Both the position numbers and the translations under genes were made by a program. This document shows, in pieces, positions 23,701-35,959 of a stretch of 64,000 bases of DNA. Numbering within the stretch: the stretch's first letter is position 1; each line of letters opens with the position of its first letter. The notes beneath the pieces are model-generated. The model had not been told where the DNA came from and did no database searches. It saw only the letters and a program-made list of their open reading frames with translations. Source of the DNA: Labyrinthula sp. Ha (taxonomy: Eukaryota; Sar; Bigyra; Labyrinthulida; Labyrinthulaceae); NCBI GenBank assembly GCA_015227615.1, contig JAALGZ010000027.1, positions 1 through 64,000 on the forward strand. Direction: 5' to 3'.

Positions 23701-24084
23701 CTTAATTTAATTTACACCTTGAATATTCCTATAATCCACTTTATGTTACTTCATACACTTGGTCTTCATCTAGGTTGAAATTTGTTCTAAACTACACAAA
23801 GAATGATACCAGTATAATTGATTGTCTGTAATGTGTCGGAAAACAACAATTGATCTGTGCTAAGTGTAAAATCATTGGTCAGGGATGAGATTATGTTAGC
23901 TGAGAGTTGTGAATCGTGATAAAGACTAGAAAGCTATGCTGCTTTTAGCTTAGAGGTTGATAAAACAAACTTTTCATTGCATTGACGTTTCTATATGCAA
24001 TTTCCTAGAGGCATACTTTAAGCGTTTGCATATTCTCATAAAACTTTTCTATGCTTGTGCGAGCTTTTGTTCTAGGTAGGCGCT
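20798..24084. other. 3.3 kb desert with a few coding-like scraps
   Basis: About 20.8-21.4 kb is a little less AT-rich and contains short protein-like stretches (for example FYKGDKVKINATIE near 21.1 kb), but no frame can be followed and no family recognised. They may be remains of an old gene. The rest shows nothing except the repeat at 21.9-22.0 kb. Confidence 0.3.
21910..22035 (+). repeat. Fragment of the foldback AT-rich repeat family
   Basis: This stretch resembles the left arm of the repeat at 24085: a GATTT start, GAATTATTAATTAT, and further on AAATGATTCAGATTTT. It also folds on itself: AATGAGAATTA near 21919 has an exact inverted copy, TAATTCTCATT, near 21951. Only one arm is clear, so it is probably a worn or truncated copy. 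Confidence 0.5.
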
Positions 24085-24683
24085 GGATTTGATACGAATT
24101 ATTAATAATTATTTGATAATCACTTTGATTCGGATTTTCAATAAAAGAATTTGAATTTTAATTCTTAGCAAATGATTCTAGTTTTGTTTTGAGTATCAAC
24201 AACAAAATTGGGGTATTTGGCCCTGGATTAAACGACCCAACAACATATATTATATTTATTCACCCCATGAAAATCCGTATAGAAAGGCCATATGGCCTGG
24301 GAATAACCAGTAGTAGAATGCAACAAAGCCATATACCGGGGTTTTGACTGAAACATAATACCGCGGCATTACCGCAATATAACGGCAAGACCCCTTTTAT
24401 GGTACAATCATGGTACTGATTTGGCTAACAAATGTTACGGTAAGGCACGATTTCACCGCTAAGGAAACCTAGTCATGGGCCTGTGCTTAAGAAAATTCTA
24501 TACGGTGTCGACATGAAATATAACTTTTCCTGGGGCTTGGTACAAGGGCATATGGCCCAATTTATTATTGATTATTATTTGATTATCAACAACCAATCAA
24601 AATGATTTGAAAATTTTCGGAACCAATCAATAAGAAAAATATGAGGAAATCTTACATTGATAAATTATCAACAAATCAAATCC
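24085..24683 (+). repeat. Foldback / MITE-like repeat, copy A (about 600 bp), with a nested insertion
   Basis: The ends are inverted (GGATTTGAT at 24085 and ATCAAATCC at 24675-24683). Just inside each end lie AT-rich blocks built from TTATTTGATAATC and its complement. The same arrangement occurs at 50533-50999 in the opposite orientation, which shows a dispersed family. There is no coding capacity. The centre holds perfect palindromes (GGCCATATGGCC near 24283) and a separate insert at about 24346-24474. Transposition by a partner transposase is an inference. Confidence 0.65.
24346..24474. mobile_element. Short hAT-related insert nested in the foldback repeat
   Basis: Read on the minus strand, its right end (GACTAGGTTTCCTTAGCGG) closely resembles the terminal repeat of the 6845-10941 element (TTAGGGTTTCTTAACGG). 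The inside carries repeated GGTAA/TTACCG motifs as in that element. The left end (TGACTGAAACATAATACCG) is weaker. It is about 130 bp, so a non-autonomous miniature derivative. Confidence 0.4.
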
Positions 24684-26824
24684 GAGGCCCCGTTGCTGGA
24701 CAATGTTAAAAACATCCGCCCGATCCAGTTATGCTACTAAATAAGCACCGAGAAAATTTGAATCTAACAATATTTTATGTAGATTCTGTATCAAGTTTTT
24801 GGCATCGAAAGATATATTTCCACCTAATTGCCTAGGTATTTTATTTCCCTAGTAACTTCTTCTGACGTTAGGTTCTTACAATACTACTGACTTATCCTAA
24901 ATAGTGCCAAGCGCAGTCTTGGGAGCCCTCAGTTTTGAAACTAGAAGTTTTGACTTTGGGTGTGTAGAACTCATTGTTTTGGGGTGAACAGTTTCAATAG
25001 GGTATCTTCGTCTTCTGCCATATTTATTGCTATTTCTGTGGAAAACAAGCAATATTCCATACATTCTAAAGTTGATATGATGGTTGAAAATAATCACCCC
25101 TCCAATCTACGGAGAATTCTGAATACTATGTAGGGAAAATCTTCATCCTTCTACGTTCTACACATGTCCATAGGAACTTTAATTGTTATTATTCATTACT
25201 CACTGTAGTGTAATTTGCCTCGCTTATTAATTTCCTCAAGTTGAATCACCCATCAACAGTTAGTAGCTAACGATCAGAGTACAAGAAACCGCAAGACAAA
25301 ATTTTACTGCAAGTGAATATTGAAACTAATAATAATGATACTGAGGCTTTTAATAATAGATCCAGTTTTGGGGTTGAAATTATACTTGGCAGGTCCTTAG
25401 CCTCAGTCAGATCTCAATACAGGAAATGATGGGTGAAAAATGAAAATACTGAAATCTTAATGACTAATTAGCAAATCAACAAAGTCTGGCCAGTTCATAT
25501 GCCGGTTAAATCGTGTAGAACAAAAAAACATGATCCACTTCTAAAATATCCAAGAAATACATATTCATTGCCATTTCATTAAAGCACACTCTCATATTGA
25601 CCAGCTAAATCCTGGACACATGGATTAAAAAGGTTTAAAGCTCATAATTTTTAAACATTAAAGCGTACTAATCTATGTTTGAGGCATCATCTTATTGCCA
25701 TGACTTATGTAGCAATGGGGAATTGGAGTTATATAATTACCTGGTCTCTTAATCAGACAATTTCGCAGGGCACCCCAATTTGCAATGATGTGAAGAAAGT
25801 TATTCCGTGCCTCGACCAATTCCTTCTTGAAAAGGAGAACCAATATTTTATTTTGAAGCATTGGATAGCTTTAGTTCATACAAAGCGAATTCTATAAATA
25901 TTAAAGATTGCTAATACTTAATCTGAGAGGTAGTGACTTAGTTGGGTTCAACAAAAACTATTTTTGAACTTGTATAAATTAATGATACTTTTGGAAATGA
26001 TATTGAAGATGCTCATTAGATAGGTTTTACTTAGTTCTTCATGTGACTTGAAGTAATGAAGTCAAAGTATGCCCGATAATTTGATTTGTAATTGCTTACT
26101 TAATGTCTTAATTATGAAGCAGAGGTATCGACAAAGTAACTTATTAGGAAACAAAGCCATGATATTGGATTATTAAAGAATAAAATAATAATAGCGTTAA
26201 AATTTTTTACTTAAAAACTACTACAATTTATGTAAAACCTGCCTACAGGTACATATATTGGCATGGTTGGTGCTCAGTATGTCCAAAGTTAAAACCATGA
26301 GAATGGGCACCAGTTGGCTCCTGGCCTTGAGGTTAATAACTCAGATTTCTTCAGTACGGAATTATTGGGACGAATTGCATATATTTAAATCAATGACATA
26401 CGATAGATCTTGCCCATACTTATTTCTTCATAATAACCCAACAAGAGTTGCTTTGTGTTACAATACTGCTCTTTCTTCTTGGAGTTGCAAAACCGAATAA
26501 AGGTTCAACCAGTAACTATACCGTTGAAACTATCTATTTAATATCGCTAAACTAAAGCCTGTAAAATCTAATAATTATAAAGGAGTTCTGGTTGCGTATC
26601 AAAAAATTCAGATATTTCATGTGCACCCGTAAGATCCTTAAATAGAACTATAAATTTGTCTCTTTAGATCAATGGCCTTACCATCTAGGGACTAGAGATG
26701 TACACTCTTTTTTGAATATTTAAAGTTGTAACTATTTTTTAGAAATTGTTATCAGAACATATATGTTTGATTGTGGTACAACTTCCCTATCTGATTCAGA
26801 TTAACTGACTAAAATAAATGTAAG
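24684..26824. other. 2.1 kb spacer upstream of spermidine synthase
   Basis: The small frames at 24897-25097, 25679-25897 and 26258-26500 have no recognisable domains or splice partners. I do not support a gene here. Confidence 0.35.
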
Positions 26825-27796
26825 ATGAATAGTGTTAATAAACACAGTATTGCGTTACCGCATCTCTGTGCAAGGCAAACCACAAAAAGAACAGAAATGC
26901 AACAAACAGAGACCAAGTACATAACAAACGGTTGGTTTCGTGAAACAGAGGCTCTATGGCCCGGCCAAGCACTTTGTCTTCAGGTAAAAAAAATCATTGC
27001 GTCATTCCGCTCGAAATTCCAAGATATCCTAGTATTTGACTCTACCAACTATCAACGGGTACTTGTTCTAGATGGTGTGATCCAACTCACTGAACGAGAC
27101 GAAGCAGGTTATCAAGAAATGATTGCGCATGTTCCTCTACTTGAGCATCCAAATCCAAAATCTGTTCTGGTCATTGGTGGTGGAGATGGAGGCGTTCTTC
27201 GCGAACTTGTTAAACACGAATCCATTGAAAAGATCACCTTGTGCGAAATAGATGAAAAAGTGATTGAAGTAAGCAAAGAGTACTTTACAAACACAATGGC
27301 AACTGCTTTTGATAATCCGAAAGTAACTGTAGTTAATGAAGATGGCAACAAATTTCTTGATTCTCATCCTGCAGAGTTTGATGTGATAATTGTAGATTCA
27401 AGTGATCCTGTTGGTCCTGCAAATACTCTTTTTCAAGAAGAGTTTTACCAGAAGATGAAAATGAGCTTGAAAGAAGAAGGAATTATCTGCACTCAAGGCG
27501 AAAACATTTTCCTGCATATCAAAATAATCACGGATCTGTTGAAATTCTGTCAGGGAATGTTTTCTCAAACGAGCTATTATCAAACTCAAGTTCCTACTTA
27601 TCCCAATGGAAGCATAGGGTTTATAATCTGCTCAAACAGAAAGGATAACTTTGGAAAAATTCACCAGCAGAGAAAAGTTGCGTACCAACACATTGAAAAT
27701 GATGCTGGATTTAGATATTACAGTGATATAGTCCACAGTGCAGCATTCGTTTTACCTAGGTTTGCAGAGAAAGAGATTAAGAAGCTTAGATCTTAA
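26825..27796 (+). CDS. Spermidine synthase
   Basis: 323 residues, one exon. The enzyme transfers the aminopropyl group of decarboxylated S-adenosylmethionine to putrescine, giving spermidine, in the cytosol. The eukaryotic family pattern is unmistakable: [17 protein letters not shown] (about 33-49), [21 protein letters not shown] (about 80-100), the nucleotide-binding loop [13 protein letters not shown] at about 116-128, CEID at about 139, the catalytic DSSDPVGPA at about 192-200, TYPNGSIGF, and a C-terminal AAFVLPRFA. The first 30 residues before the catalytic domain are polar, with no clear targeting signal. Its last 11 bases, including the stop codon, overlap the end of eL39 on the other strand. 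Confidence 0.97.
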   Translation: MNSVNKHSIALPHLCARQTTKRTEMQQTETKYITNGWFRETEALWPGQALCLQVKKIIASFRSKFQDILVFDSTNYQRVLVLDGVIQLTERDEAGYQEMIAHVPLLEHPNPKSVLVIGGGDGGVLRELVKHESIEKITLCEIDEKVIEVSKEYFTNTMATAFDNPKVTVVNEDGNKFLDSHPAEFDVIIVDSSDPVGPANTLFQEEFYQKMKMSLKEEGIICTQGENIFLHIKIITDLLKFCQGMFSQTSYYQTQVPTYPNGSIGFIICSNRKDNFGKIHQQRKVAYQHIENDAGFRYYSDIVHSAAFVLPRFAEKEIKKLRS

Positions 27797-27972
27797 GTTT
27801 TGTTCTTCTCCAGTGTCTTCTCTTTGCGTTGTAGCGAATTGTGTTTCCAGTCTTAAACCTAACCCATCCAGGAATTGGTCTGTTCTTCTTAGCAGCTCGT
27901 GCAAGCTTGACCTTAGTCTTTAAGGTTTTGTTTGATGGCTACGAAATAAAATAAACTTGATTTGGTTACCAT
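27786..27972 (-). CDS. RPL39: Ribosomal protein eL39 (two exons)
   Basis: Exon 1 is only the ATG at 27970-27972; exon 2 is 27786-27938. The 31-nt intron at 27939-27969 runs from GTAACC to TCGTAG. The product is 51 residues, exactly the family length. It contains [19 protein letters not shown] and ends [11 protein letters not shown], the diagnostic eL39 sequence. It is a small basic protein lining the peptide exit tunnel of the large ribosomal subunit. The codon before Pro2 is an in-frame TAG that belongs to the intron acceptor, so the intron is needed for a start. The stop codon lies inside the 3' end of spermidine synthase (11-bp tail-to-tail overlap). Introns at or just after the start codon are common in ribosomal protein genes. 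Confidence 0.96.
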
Positions 27973-28017
27973 TTGTTTTTTATCTTTGTTGGTTCCTGAT
28001 TTTACCTTCTCGCAATT

Positions 28018-28205
28018 GCCCAAAATATATAGGCCATGTGGCCACGTGATCTGATGTCATCTACAGCCTATGGCCACGTGCAGCACTCGTCACCGTATAA
28101 AACGGTAATTACCGGTAAGGGTAATTGCCTAGAAAACCTCAACTGGAATAACTGCTAAGGATGTGAATCTTACCGTTAGTTCTGTTAATTTGCCAAATCC
28201 GGCAA
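28018..28205. repeat. GGTAA-rich patch, possible hAT-related scrap
   Basis: About 45 bp upstream of the eL39 start lies a less AT-rich patch with palindromic GGCCATGTGGCC and CGGTAATTACCGGTAAGG, then TTACCGTTAG near 28172. The GGTAA/TTACC motifs resemble the subterminal motifs of the hAT elements in this window. No clean terminal repeat is visible, and it could instead be promoter sequence of eL39. Confidence 0.3.
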
Positions 28206-31200
28206 AGTAGTCTTTTCAGTTTGTCGAAATAATATCGACTCGAAATATGTTTTCAACAATACAAATCTATAGAATAACTAACCTAAAAAAAGGTTTAGTG
28301 CATCGGGACCTTTCGAAAAATCCTTCTCTTACTTGTTCGTTCATTTTTTTTCGCTTTTTAACTATTGTACATTATTTTTATATTTTTAATTTCTTTGCTA
28401 ACTAAAAGGCATATAAATTGTTAAGTTCGTTGATGCTTTAACGCAGAAACTAGTACAAATTTATTAGAACGCCTGTAATAGCATCCTGCTAGTTGGTTTG
28501 CTCAGTTTTTTCTGGTGTGATAGCAAAAGTAACGAATATCCCCCTAAAAAACATAAAACTTATTCAATTCAAGTAATTTATGGCTTCAACAAGTAGCTAA
28601 CTATCATTTTATTGAGGTTTCTGTAGGAAAAATTTGTCTAAAGGTTTTGTCATAGCCTTTTGCGTTTCAATCAGCTTTCGGTTCTTATTCACTTTAGGAG
28701 TTTTTAGTTAGTTCTCGGATTATTTCTTGTATTGGTTTCTACTAGGAGGATAAGCTAACTTTGCTATATATTCTAAGGGGATGGATCCCAACACTATTTT
28801 ATGATTTTAACCGAATATATCCACCTACAGTTTAACCGAATCTCTGATCATAGATTAGTGTTAAGAATCATTAGTGTCAAGGTATGGTAGTTACACTGAA
28901 CTTACTACCGATAACTAACCTTAGTTATGCCTCTAACCAGCTAGCATCTTACATTGATTAAAAGAGAAGACATCGTTGTTCAATCACTTATCCCGCTTCT
29001 CATGGTACTTATTTCCTCTTTTTGAGAAATATGCACTCCAGGACTTTGATACTCCACATTGGTACAATAATGTTTAGGTAGAAAAGTAGTTTATTCTTTC
29101 ACCTTGGCCAATGGGAGAGCTCAACTAGAGCCAAAGATTTAGGTAAAAGAGTGTAATTCTGTCTATCCTATGATTCCTTGCAGTAATCTGAAGTTAAAGG
29201 CAATAAATCTACTTTTTATGAAATACGCCATTTCCTTTATTTCCTATCTTCACATAACATTTACCTATCTATCTTTGCCCCGGTGCATGTTAGATTGTCT
29301 CCTTTTTGCATTTGTTAATGCGAGACTACAAGGTTTGTGCAAGGCTAAGTTAAGCGAGCATTTCCTGTTCTCGGTAGTCATAGATGAAAAATTGTTTAGA
29401 TTAAATTATATGTTAGCCTCATTCGATAAACCCTGTACGAGACGAGGATGATCTTCTTACTTCGAGGTAGCCATCCAATCAGGTTGCTGAAATTCAGTTC
29501 AGATAATACATGCAAGAATCAGAAAATAAAAACAAAGGTAAACCAACAATTAAAAATAAATCTTGTCCCAAAAGATCTGTATTCCTCAGCTGCAGTTGGT
29601 ATTCTCCACCTCAGATAAGCGCGTATGTATTGTTTTTACCTCGTATAAACAAGTTTGACACTCCACGGAGAAACAACACTTTTGAACCACCTTAACGACA
29701 AGAAATTATTAACTTTCAGTAGAATACATCTTGAGTAAACTAGAAACAAAAGCTGAGAGATCTTATAATATTTCACCATCTTTTATCCTCAACTACGATG
29801 CATATGAAATACATCAATGTTGCTCTTAAAATGGTACTCTGCAATTGGTAACTATAGTAAAACATTAGAAAGTATAATTAAATATATCGATTTAAACTTT
29901 AAAATTATCTAATTTCAGTGGGTTAAAAACAATCACACATGTTTCTCTAGAACTAAATTCGAATGCTCTAAGACGCCATGTAAAATTCCTGGGAGAAACA
30001 TGAGCACGAATTATTTCCAGTGTAACAGTGTTTTGAGATTCTACCCGATTCACTGTTACATTAAATTATCAAACATAAATACAAGCAGTTCCCAAACAGA
30101 AGACAAATAATCTATGTTCTACGGTTTCGCATTTGATTGCATTCGTATATTTATCAGAGAAAGCTCAGATTTGTCTTGCAAGGTTTTGGGCATTTCACAA
30201 AATCAAGGGGTAATATATCCCCCTTTTACTTAGTGATAGCAATTCTGCCTTTTCAAAATTTGTAATGCTTAAAATGTATTGTCAAACTGGAAACCTTAAC
30301 CCTTTCTTCGAATGATCTCCAATGCTAGATGTGGAGATTATCGTTTTTCATACTTTCGCAAAGTAGTACTCAGAGTTCACAAATTGCTCTAATATATAAA
30401 TATCCTGAGACCTTCGTTATGCTTGCTTTTGCTGATCACGCCCTGCAATGTTAGAGACCTATTTGTAGATTGGAGTGTATGTAACTTACAAGAGATCTCA
30501 CATTCAAATTTAGGATACCGCTTTCTTTCTCATGGTTCCGGTTCTAATCTGAAAGTTAACCAAACTAGAGAGCCTTCAGTGTATGGACTTATTGGGCCAG
30601 AAATCTGCGATTGCTTTAAGACTAAGTCCTTGCAATATATCAATTAACTTTGTCATTTAGGTTCTGTGGTATTAGACATCATCTCCGTTGAAATATGGTA
30701 TTAGGAAACCTTTAGAATTTATTTTGCATTATTAAACTAATTAGAACTAGATAAAAAATAACCTATATGAGCAGTTTGGCATTCGAGATATTCAAAAGAC
30801 CATTTCAAGAAGTGAAAGGAACCAGCCTAAGTAAAATAGAAAACATGTAATATAGAAGCTAAGTATAGAATTATACATGCTGTCAACAAGTTTTTCGACT
30901 AGGCTAGAAGATAGTGCTTCTTAGATTACAAATGGAAAGGTTTGACTTCTATTTAATTTTTATAATTTATACTTGTTAATTCCAGAAACCTCAGTATTGA
31001 ATATAAACTAAAATAATCTGAAAACACCTTTTTTGCGGATAAGTAGAGGAAGACCACTTTCAAAGTTTTTCCCCATTCCTGAAACGATATCTTGCTGCTC
31101 GAGATCAATGAAAAGGTCCTATCTAAAAAATGCATAAGTGGAACATGCAACTAGGTCAATGATATTTTGATGTATAGTGGTTGATATCATTTGTTGCTAT

Positions 31201-33141
31201 TTTATTTATTGAGCTTAGAATCTAGTTTGGGGACTCAACAGAAACATTCCGTTTCTATTTAAAGTCAGTTCAGCAAGGCTACTCAGTTCCACGCTCTTAG
31301 TGGGGGATAATACTGAATTTCCATTTTCAAGGATGTAAAGATTATATACTTTTATTTATTCATGGACACATAACTTTAACTTTCACTCTAGATATAACTC
31401 TAGATCCACTTTAGAGAGTTGAAGAGATCCGCCATCTAACTCCCTGATCAACAAGAGATATTGATTTTTGAAGTCTGTCATCTTTAACATCTATGAAAAG
31501 CTACATTGATACTTAGTAGCTTGTGAAGGTTAACAAAGAGTCTTACGAAGATCATAGAAAGAATTTTATTGCCGCAGTTATTCTGCTAAAGTTGTCTGCG
31601 CAATGTGAATATCTTACCAATTTGCTCAACACTGAAGTGCCAAAACCCTTTCAGTGTTCCCTAAAGAAAAATTAACATCGCTTAGGAGTCAAAGGATATG
31701 TAGTTATAATTATAGTATTCATAGCAGAATCATTACAGTATTGGGTAAGCTAGCAAGTTAACAAAGCATTATAAGTACATTGACACGCAATTTCCTGACT
31801 TCAAGCCCTAAACCTAGGGGCTACAAAGCTTAGATTCGCAGAATACGCCCTATAGTAATACAGCCCAAGTTGCTTTGACTTTATGACCTATCAAGTGACA
31901 CTTAAACCTGAATATGTTGGTTTCAATGTTTCGACCATAGTCTACATCTAATTTCTCATCGAACACCTCGCTCAAAAATAATTCTTAACAAGAAATACTT
32001 CACATTTCTCTCAATAAACCACCAATTCTAAATATGAGTAGAGTGACACCAAGAAAAAATACATAAAAATTTCCCCTAAAATTTTCTTTTTGACTGTGCT
32101 CCGTATTCCTGGTGCTTCTCTACTCATGTCTATGCTATTTCATAGATTTACATTTTATTATCAGATTCTTTGCGATGACCCGAACCCGCAAGAAAGACTC
32201 CAGCTTCCTCTCTAGCGTGTCTAAACACACTGGCAAGTCTACTTATATCTTTCATTTGCTACTATCTAGCTGAAGAGACTACATTTATTTGGCTTAGTGA
32301 AAACTAATATGGGACAAATAGAATTAAGGATTGAACTGAGTTTTAAAGACTCTTCTAGATTTTTATAATACCATACATTTTCTTACTTTACTTTGCATAG
32401 GTTCTTATAGCTTAAGATTTCAAGCTGTTCTTGCATTCCACCTCGATATCTTATTAACCCTTAATATGTAGGATAACTTCACTTAAGTTTTCTAACTCTT
32501 TACAGTTTGTTTCAAGGTTTTAGATCTCTTACAAATTCTGTTTATTCTTTTTTTGTATTTATCGCTCAGTCGGGTTGGTACTTTCTTGTGGAGAGCCGTA
32601 AAGTTGTTGCATTCCAAGATTTGAGTTATTGTATAATTCAAGTTACACTTATATAGCTTCCAAAAAATTTTTGGTCGGATTAGCCATTAAACTAAACACT
32701 TACAATATTCATTCTAAGTATCACATATCTCCGGGAGGCACTAGTTTCCTCTCCTACAAGCTCCAACTAAAAGTATCAAAGTGTTGATTAAGATAAATCT
32801 CTGCAAAGAAGCCGATATTTGGTGAGCTCACTCTTATTAAAACTATTTTCAGGATGAAGTCAGTTGTTTCGTTGCTTTTAAGTTGAGATAAGATAAATGC
32901 TTTACAAATGACGAATCTCCTAAATCTGCGAGGAATAAACTTTCAAATCACCCTCTATGGCTTAATTCTGGAGTTACTAAATGGCCACTTTATGTAACAA
33001 CCTCTTCGAACTCTTTGTTCCGCAGTTCTCAATTAGAGCTTCTAATATAGATTAATTTTATTATATTAAGCGAAATAAAAGTTATAACTCTTACTGTTGG
33101 AAGGGGAATAAGTTTGAAATGAGGGGAGAGATACGAGAAAC
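28206..33141. other. 4.9 kb desert
   Basis: Long AT-rich tract. Frames such as 29170-29451 and 30423-30647 have chance-like composition and no domains. I found no tRNA box B, no structured GC-rich island and no terminal repeats. Confidence 0.4.
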
Positions 33142-34184
33142 TAGGGTTACTTATCGTGCTTACCGTTAACTATCGGAAATTTAAATGTACAAATTTTGCT
33201 TACCGTTATTTACGTTAAGAATATCTTAACGGATCGGAAATTAAAGGAAATTTCCGTTAAGCACGATAAGAACGATAGCTTTTGGTGTTCCTAAGAATTT
33301 TAACAATTTAATATGCTGTCCCAAATCATATTTCCATAATATATTATGTCTATATTCTTCCTATAAAGGAATATAATTGAAGCAGAAGCTGGCTCAAAAG
33401 TTGATGCAACAAAGAATTAACATGAATTGCAAATTATATAACATGAAGCAAAGGCTGACTTAGAAGTAAATGCAACAAAGAATTAACATCATTTGCAAAT
33501 TATTTTAAATGAAAATCTGCTTTTGACTAATAACCTTACCCTTACACTTATCTCAATCTAAGCTCAAAATTAAGTCCTAGAGAATAGCTAAATATTCCAA
33601 ATACCTTTTCTTAAATAATTTTAAAGAACTAATTCTACTCTGAGAGAAAATGCAACTGAGAAAGTAGAGGTAATACCTTGACAATAGCGAAAATTTAACA
33701 TTAAAAAAATTAAAATTTTACTTTGGAGAAATGAATTAAACGCCATATTAGTTCGTTCGGCCATTTTTTTTGTTTCATTCCAGTCTTAGTGTTTCCCCTT
33801 ACAAGCAAAAAGTCTCTCAGACAGTTCAGCTAAGCAAAATTTTCAAAAAGTAGAAGACTACTAGTGTTGAACCTTGAGCTAACAAATTATTGTTTCCTCG
33901 TGTTTAAAAACCAATGGTATTTCTATTAGTATCAGTTTTTTTTTGTTCACACAAGAGTTTTCCTGGACTTGTTTGGTTTTGCTTTTACCAGAGAGAGAAG
34001 ATTTTAAGTCTATTGTATGCCCAAACAAACGGTACGTACCGTTATTTACCGTGAATTCAGTTAATTTTGCGATTATTCCGTTTAACCATAGGTCTCTAAT
34101 TTTTCTTAGCGTTAATAAAAGTAAGCAAAATTATGGGAAAATGAACGTTAACTATCGTGAATAACGATACGATAAGAAACCTTA
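33142..34184 (+). mobile_element. Internally deleted hAT element (about 1.04 kb)
   Basis: The ends TAGGGTTACTTATCG (33142) and CGATAAGAAACCTTA (34170-34184) are inverted and match the terminal repeat of the 4.1 kb copy. The left 350 bp match that copy's left interior (the run AATTTAATAT..TGTCCCAAATCATAT occurs in both, near 7011 and 33306). The right part matches its right interior (CTGGACTTGTTTGGTTTTG near 10710 and 33964). The transposase region is missing. A segment of about 60 bp beginning GAAGCA..GCTG is duplicated in tandem at about 33379-33510. It would have depended on transposase from another copy. Confidence 0.8.
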
Positions 34185-34567
34185 GCTATGGGTGGGATTA
34201 CTGGTAAAAGAGGATTATTGTTGAATAAAACGTTCCCAAATACACCAAAGTCGTAGCTTTGGGTATATATATTCCAATACTCAACCGTAAGTATTACATA
34301 AGACAAGTTGTTTTCCTTTTTCAGAATAAGGTTCTACCAGGTGTTGGAGCTTGGTTGCATATATCTAGCCTGGAAAAACTATGGGTAGAAATACTACCTA
34401 TTCTCAACGTGGTTAAATAACTAAAACTAAACCAGTTAGTAAGAGGAAAAAATAGTTGGAAAAATATATAATCCTTGGTTCAGTTTTGTGTATTGAATCA
34501 GAAGAAAAGGAAACAATATAAACTTTAATAAATACTTTTCAACAGTGTCTAAGGGTTTCAAACTACA
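34185..34567. other. Spacer
   Basis: 380 bp between the hAT relic and the 3' end of RGS receptor 1. I see no feature in it. Confidence 0.4.
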
Positions 34568-35959
34568 TTATACTCTTCTTGCAAAGCTAACCATCATCAC
34601 GCTCCTATAATAATGCGACTTCTTAAATTTTGGTAGCATACTATCTGTCAAGAGACGCAGGATTTCATCTTCTGCATCATCAAACATAGAGCTTGTAATA
34701 TTACCCGCACCATAGTCCTCTAGTATAGCGCTTTTAACACTGAACTTGATGTTTATTTCTCCAATACTACCTCCTCTGATAAACCTTCTTACCATAAACT
34801 TTGCTCTCTCTCTCATTTTTATACCTTTCAGCTTCTTGAATTCACGAAGATGATTGAGAAAGGCAAGATTCTCTCCGGCGAATTTTGACACTAGAAAATC
34901 TTCAAATTTTTCACAAGCGATTTTGTTGTTTAGAATTACTTCTAGTGAGACACCATCGCTTTCCAAGTGATCTGATGATGAGGATCCATCATATGTTTTC
35001 AGTATCATCGCCATCACGTTGTAATAATACTGAGAAAAGAAAGCCAGATCTAACAACACATGGGGCAATAGACGAACATGTATGGACGCGTCAGAAAACC
35101 CAAACTCTGCAGCCATTTCCAAACATGCAGAACAAACTATTGGATAATATCCATATACCATGACTTTTCTCATGAAGTTCTTATTGTGAACTGTAGATAT
35201 GGTGTACTGTCGACGACGCTGAACATAGTGAAAGCAAGCAATGAACATGACGTAGGGCAGGATAAGCAAGGGCATTAGGAGACCAAACCCTTCTCGCTGG
35301 AAAATACAAGTGTTGCCATTATCGGAATCCGAGCATAAGACAACTTGATAAATAAGGCTCAGAAGAAGCACAAGAAGGAAGACTCTTACGGTAACAACGA
35401 GATATGCCCTTCTGGAAGCATATCGTTTGAGTCTTTGTATTTTCAAGATTTGGGGATCCGTGTCTTCAGAAAAATCGGAGTTGCGTGAGCTTGATTTGTG
35501 ACTGCCTTGAGAAGGAAACTTAACAGCCCGGAAGTATTCAAACATCTTCTGGTTGTGTAAGGATCTGAAGTAGAGGATTAAAAGAACTCCAAAAAATTGA
35601 ATAGGTAGCATTGCTGCGATGGTGGCATATATAAACAGAGCATGGCACGATGTAAGAATAGAGTCACCATAAAATGCGAAGCTACAAGTAAGAGCAAGGT
35701 AGCCGAGGTTACATAGACTGTAAATAAGAAATGGAGTTGTTCCCTTATCTCTGAGTGCCGAATGCCAACTTCTTTTTTTCCAAAGTATATAACATAATAT
35801 AATAAAAAGACAGAAGAATATTGTATAGCATACCTCATAAATTTGGAAGCCTCTTGGAATATCCTCTGTCATGGGAGATCCACAACTTTCACTATGGTTC
35901 TCAATATTATACATAGTTTTTCTTTTAGTATCAAGTGAATAAGCTTTGAAAATACACAT
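34568..35959 (-). CDS. Seven-helix receptor with C-terminal RGS domain (paralog 1)
   Basis: 463 residues, one exon. After a short N-terminus there are seven hydrophobic segments (roughly 43-60, 78-99, 107-134, 188-210, 223-243, 265-287 and 296-319), then a cytosolic tail with an RGS domain at about 333-455. RGS landmarks are visible: a helix with FEDFLVSKFAGENLAFLNHLREFK and the closing LLTDSMLPKFKKSHYY. Such fusions, as in plant RGS1, fungi and various protists, sense an outside cue or pass it on by accelerating GTP hydrolysis on a G-alpha subunit. Three in-frame Met codons lie within the first 30 residues, so the exact start is open. A second receptor of the same design lies 670 bp further along on the same strand. 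Confidence 0.88.
   Translation of the reverse strand: MCIFKAYSLDTKRKTMYNIENHSESCGSPMTEDIPRGFQIYEVCYTIFFCLFIILCYILWKKRSWHSALRDKGTTPFLIYSLCNLGYLALTCSFAFYGDSILTSCHALFIYATIAAMLPIQFFGVLLILYFRSLHNQKMFEYFRAVKFPSQGSHKSSSRNSDFSEDTDPQILKIQRLKRYASRRAYLVVTVRVFLLVLLLSLIYQVVLCSDSDNGNTCIFQREGFGLLMPLLILPYVMFIACFHYVQRRRQYTISTVHNKNFMRKVMVYGYYPIVCSACLEMAAEFGFSDASIHVRLLPHVLLDLAFFSQYYYNVMAMILKTYDGSSSSDHLESDGVSLEVILNNKIACEKFEDFLVSKFAGENLAFLNHLREFKKLKGIKMRERAKFMVRRFIRGGSIGEINIKFSVKSAILEDYGAGNITSSMFDDAEDEILRLLTDSMLPKFKKSHYYRSVMMVSFARRV

Noticed and set aside
24897-25097. 66-codon minus-strand Arg/Lys-rich frame
   Set aside because: No family, no continuation on either side with a GTA...TAG intron.
26258-26500. 80-codon frame upstream of spermidine synthase
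   Set aside because: Begins just after an AG but has no matching upstream exon and no recognisable domain.
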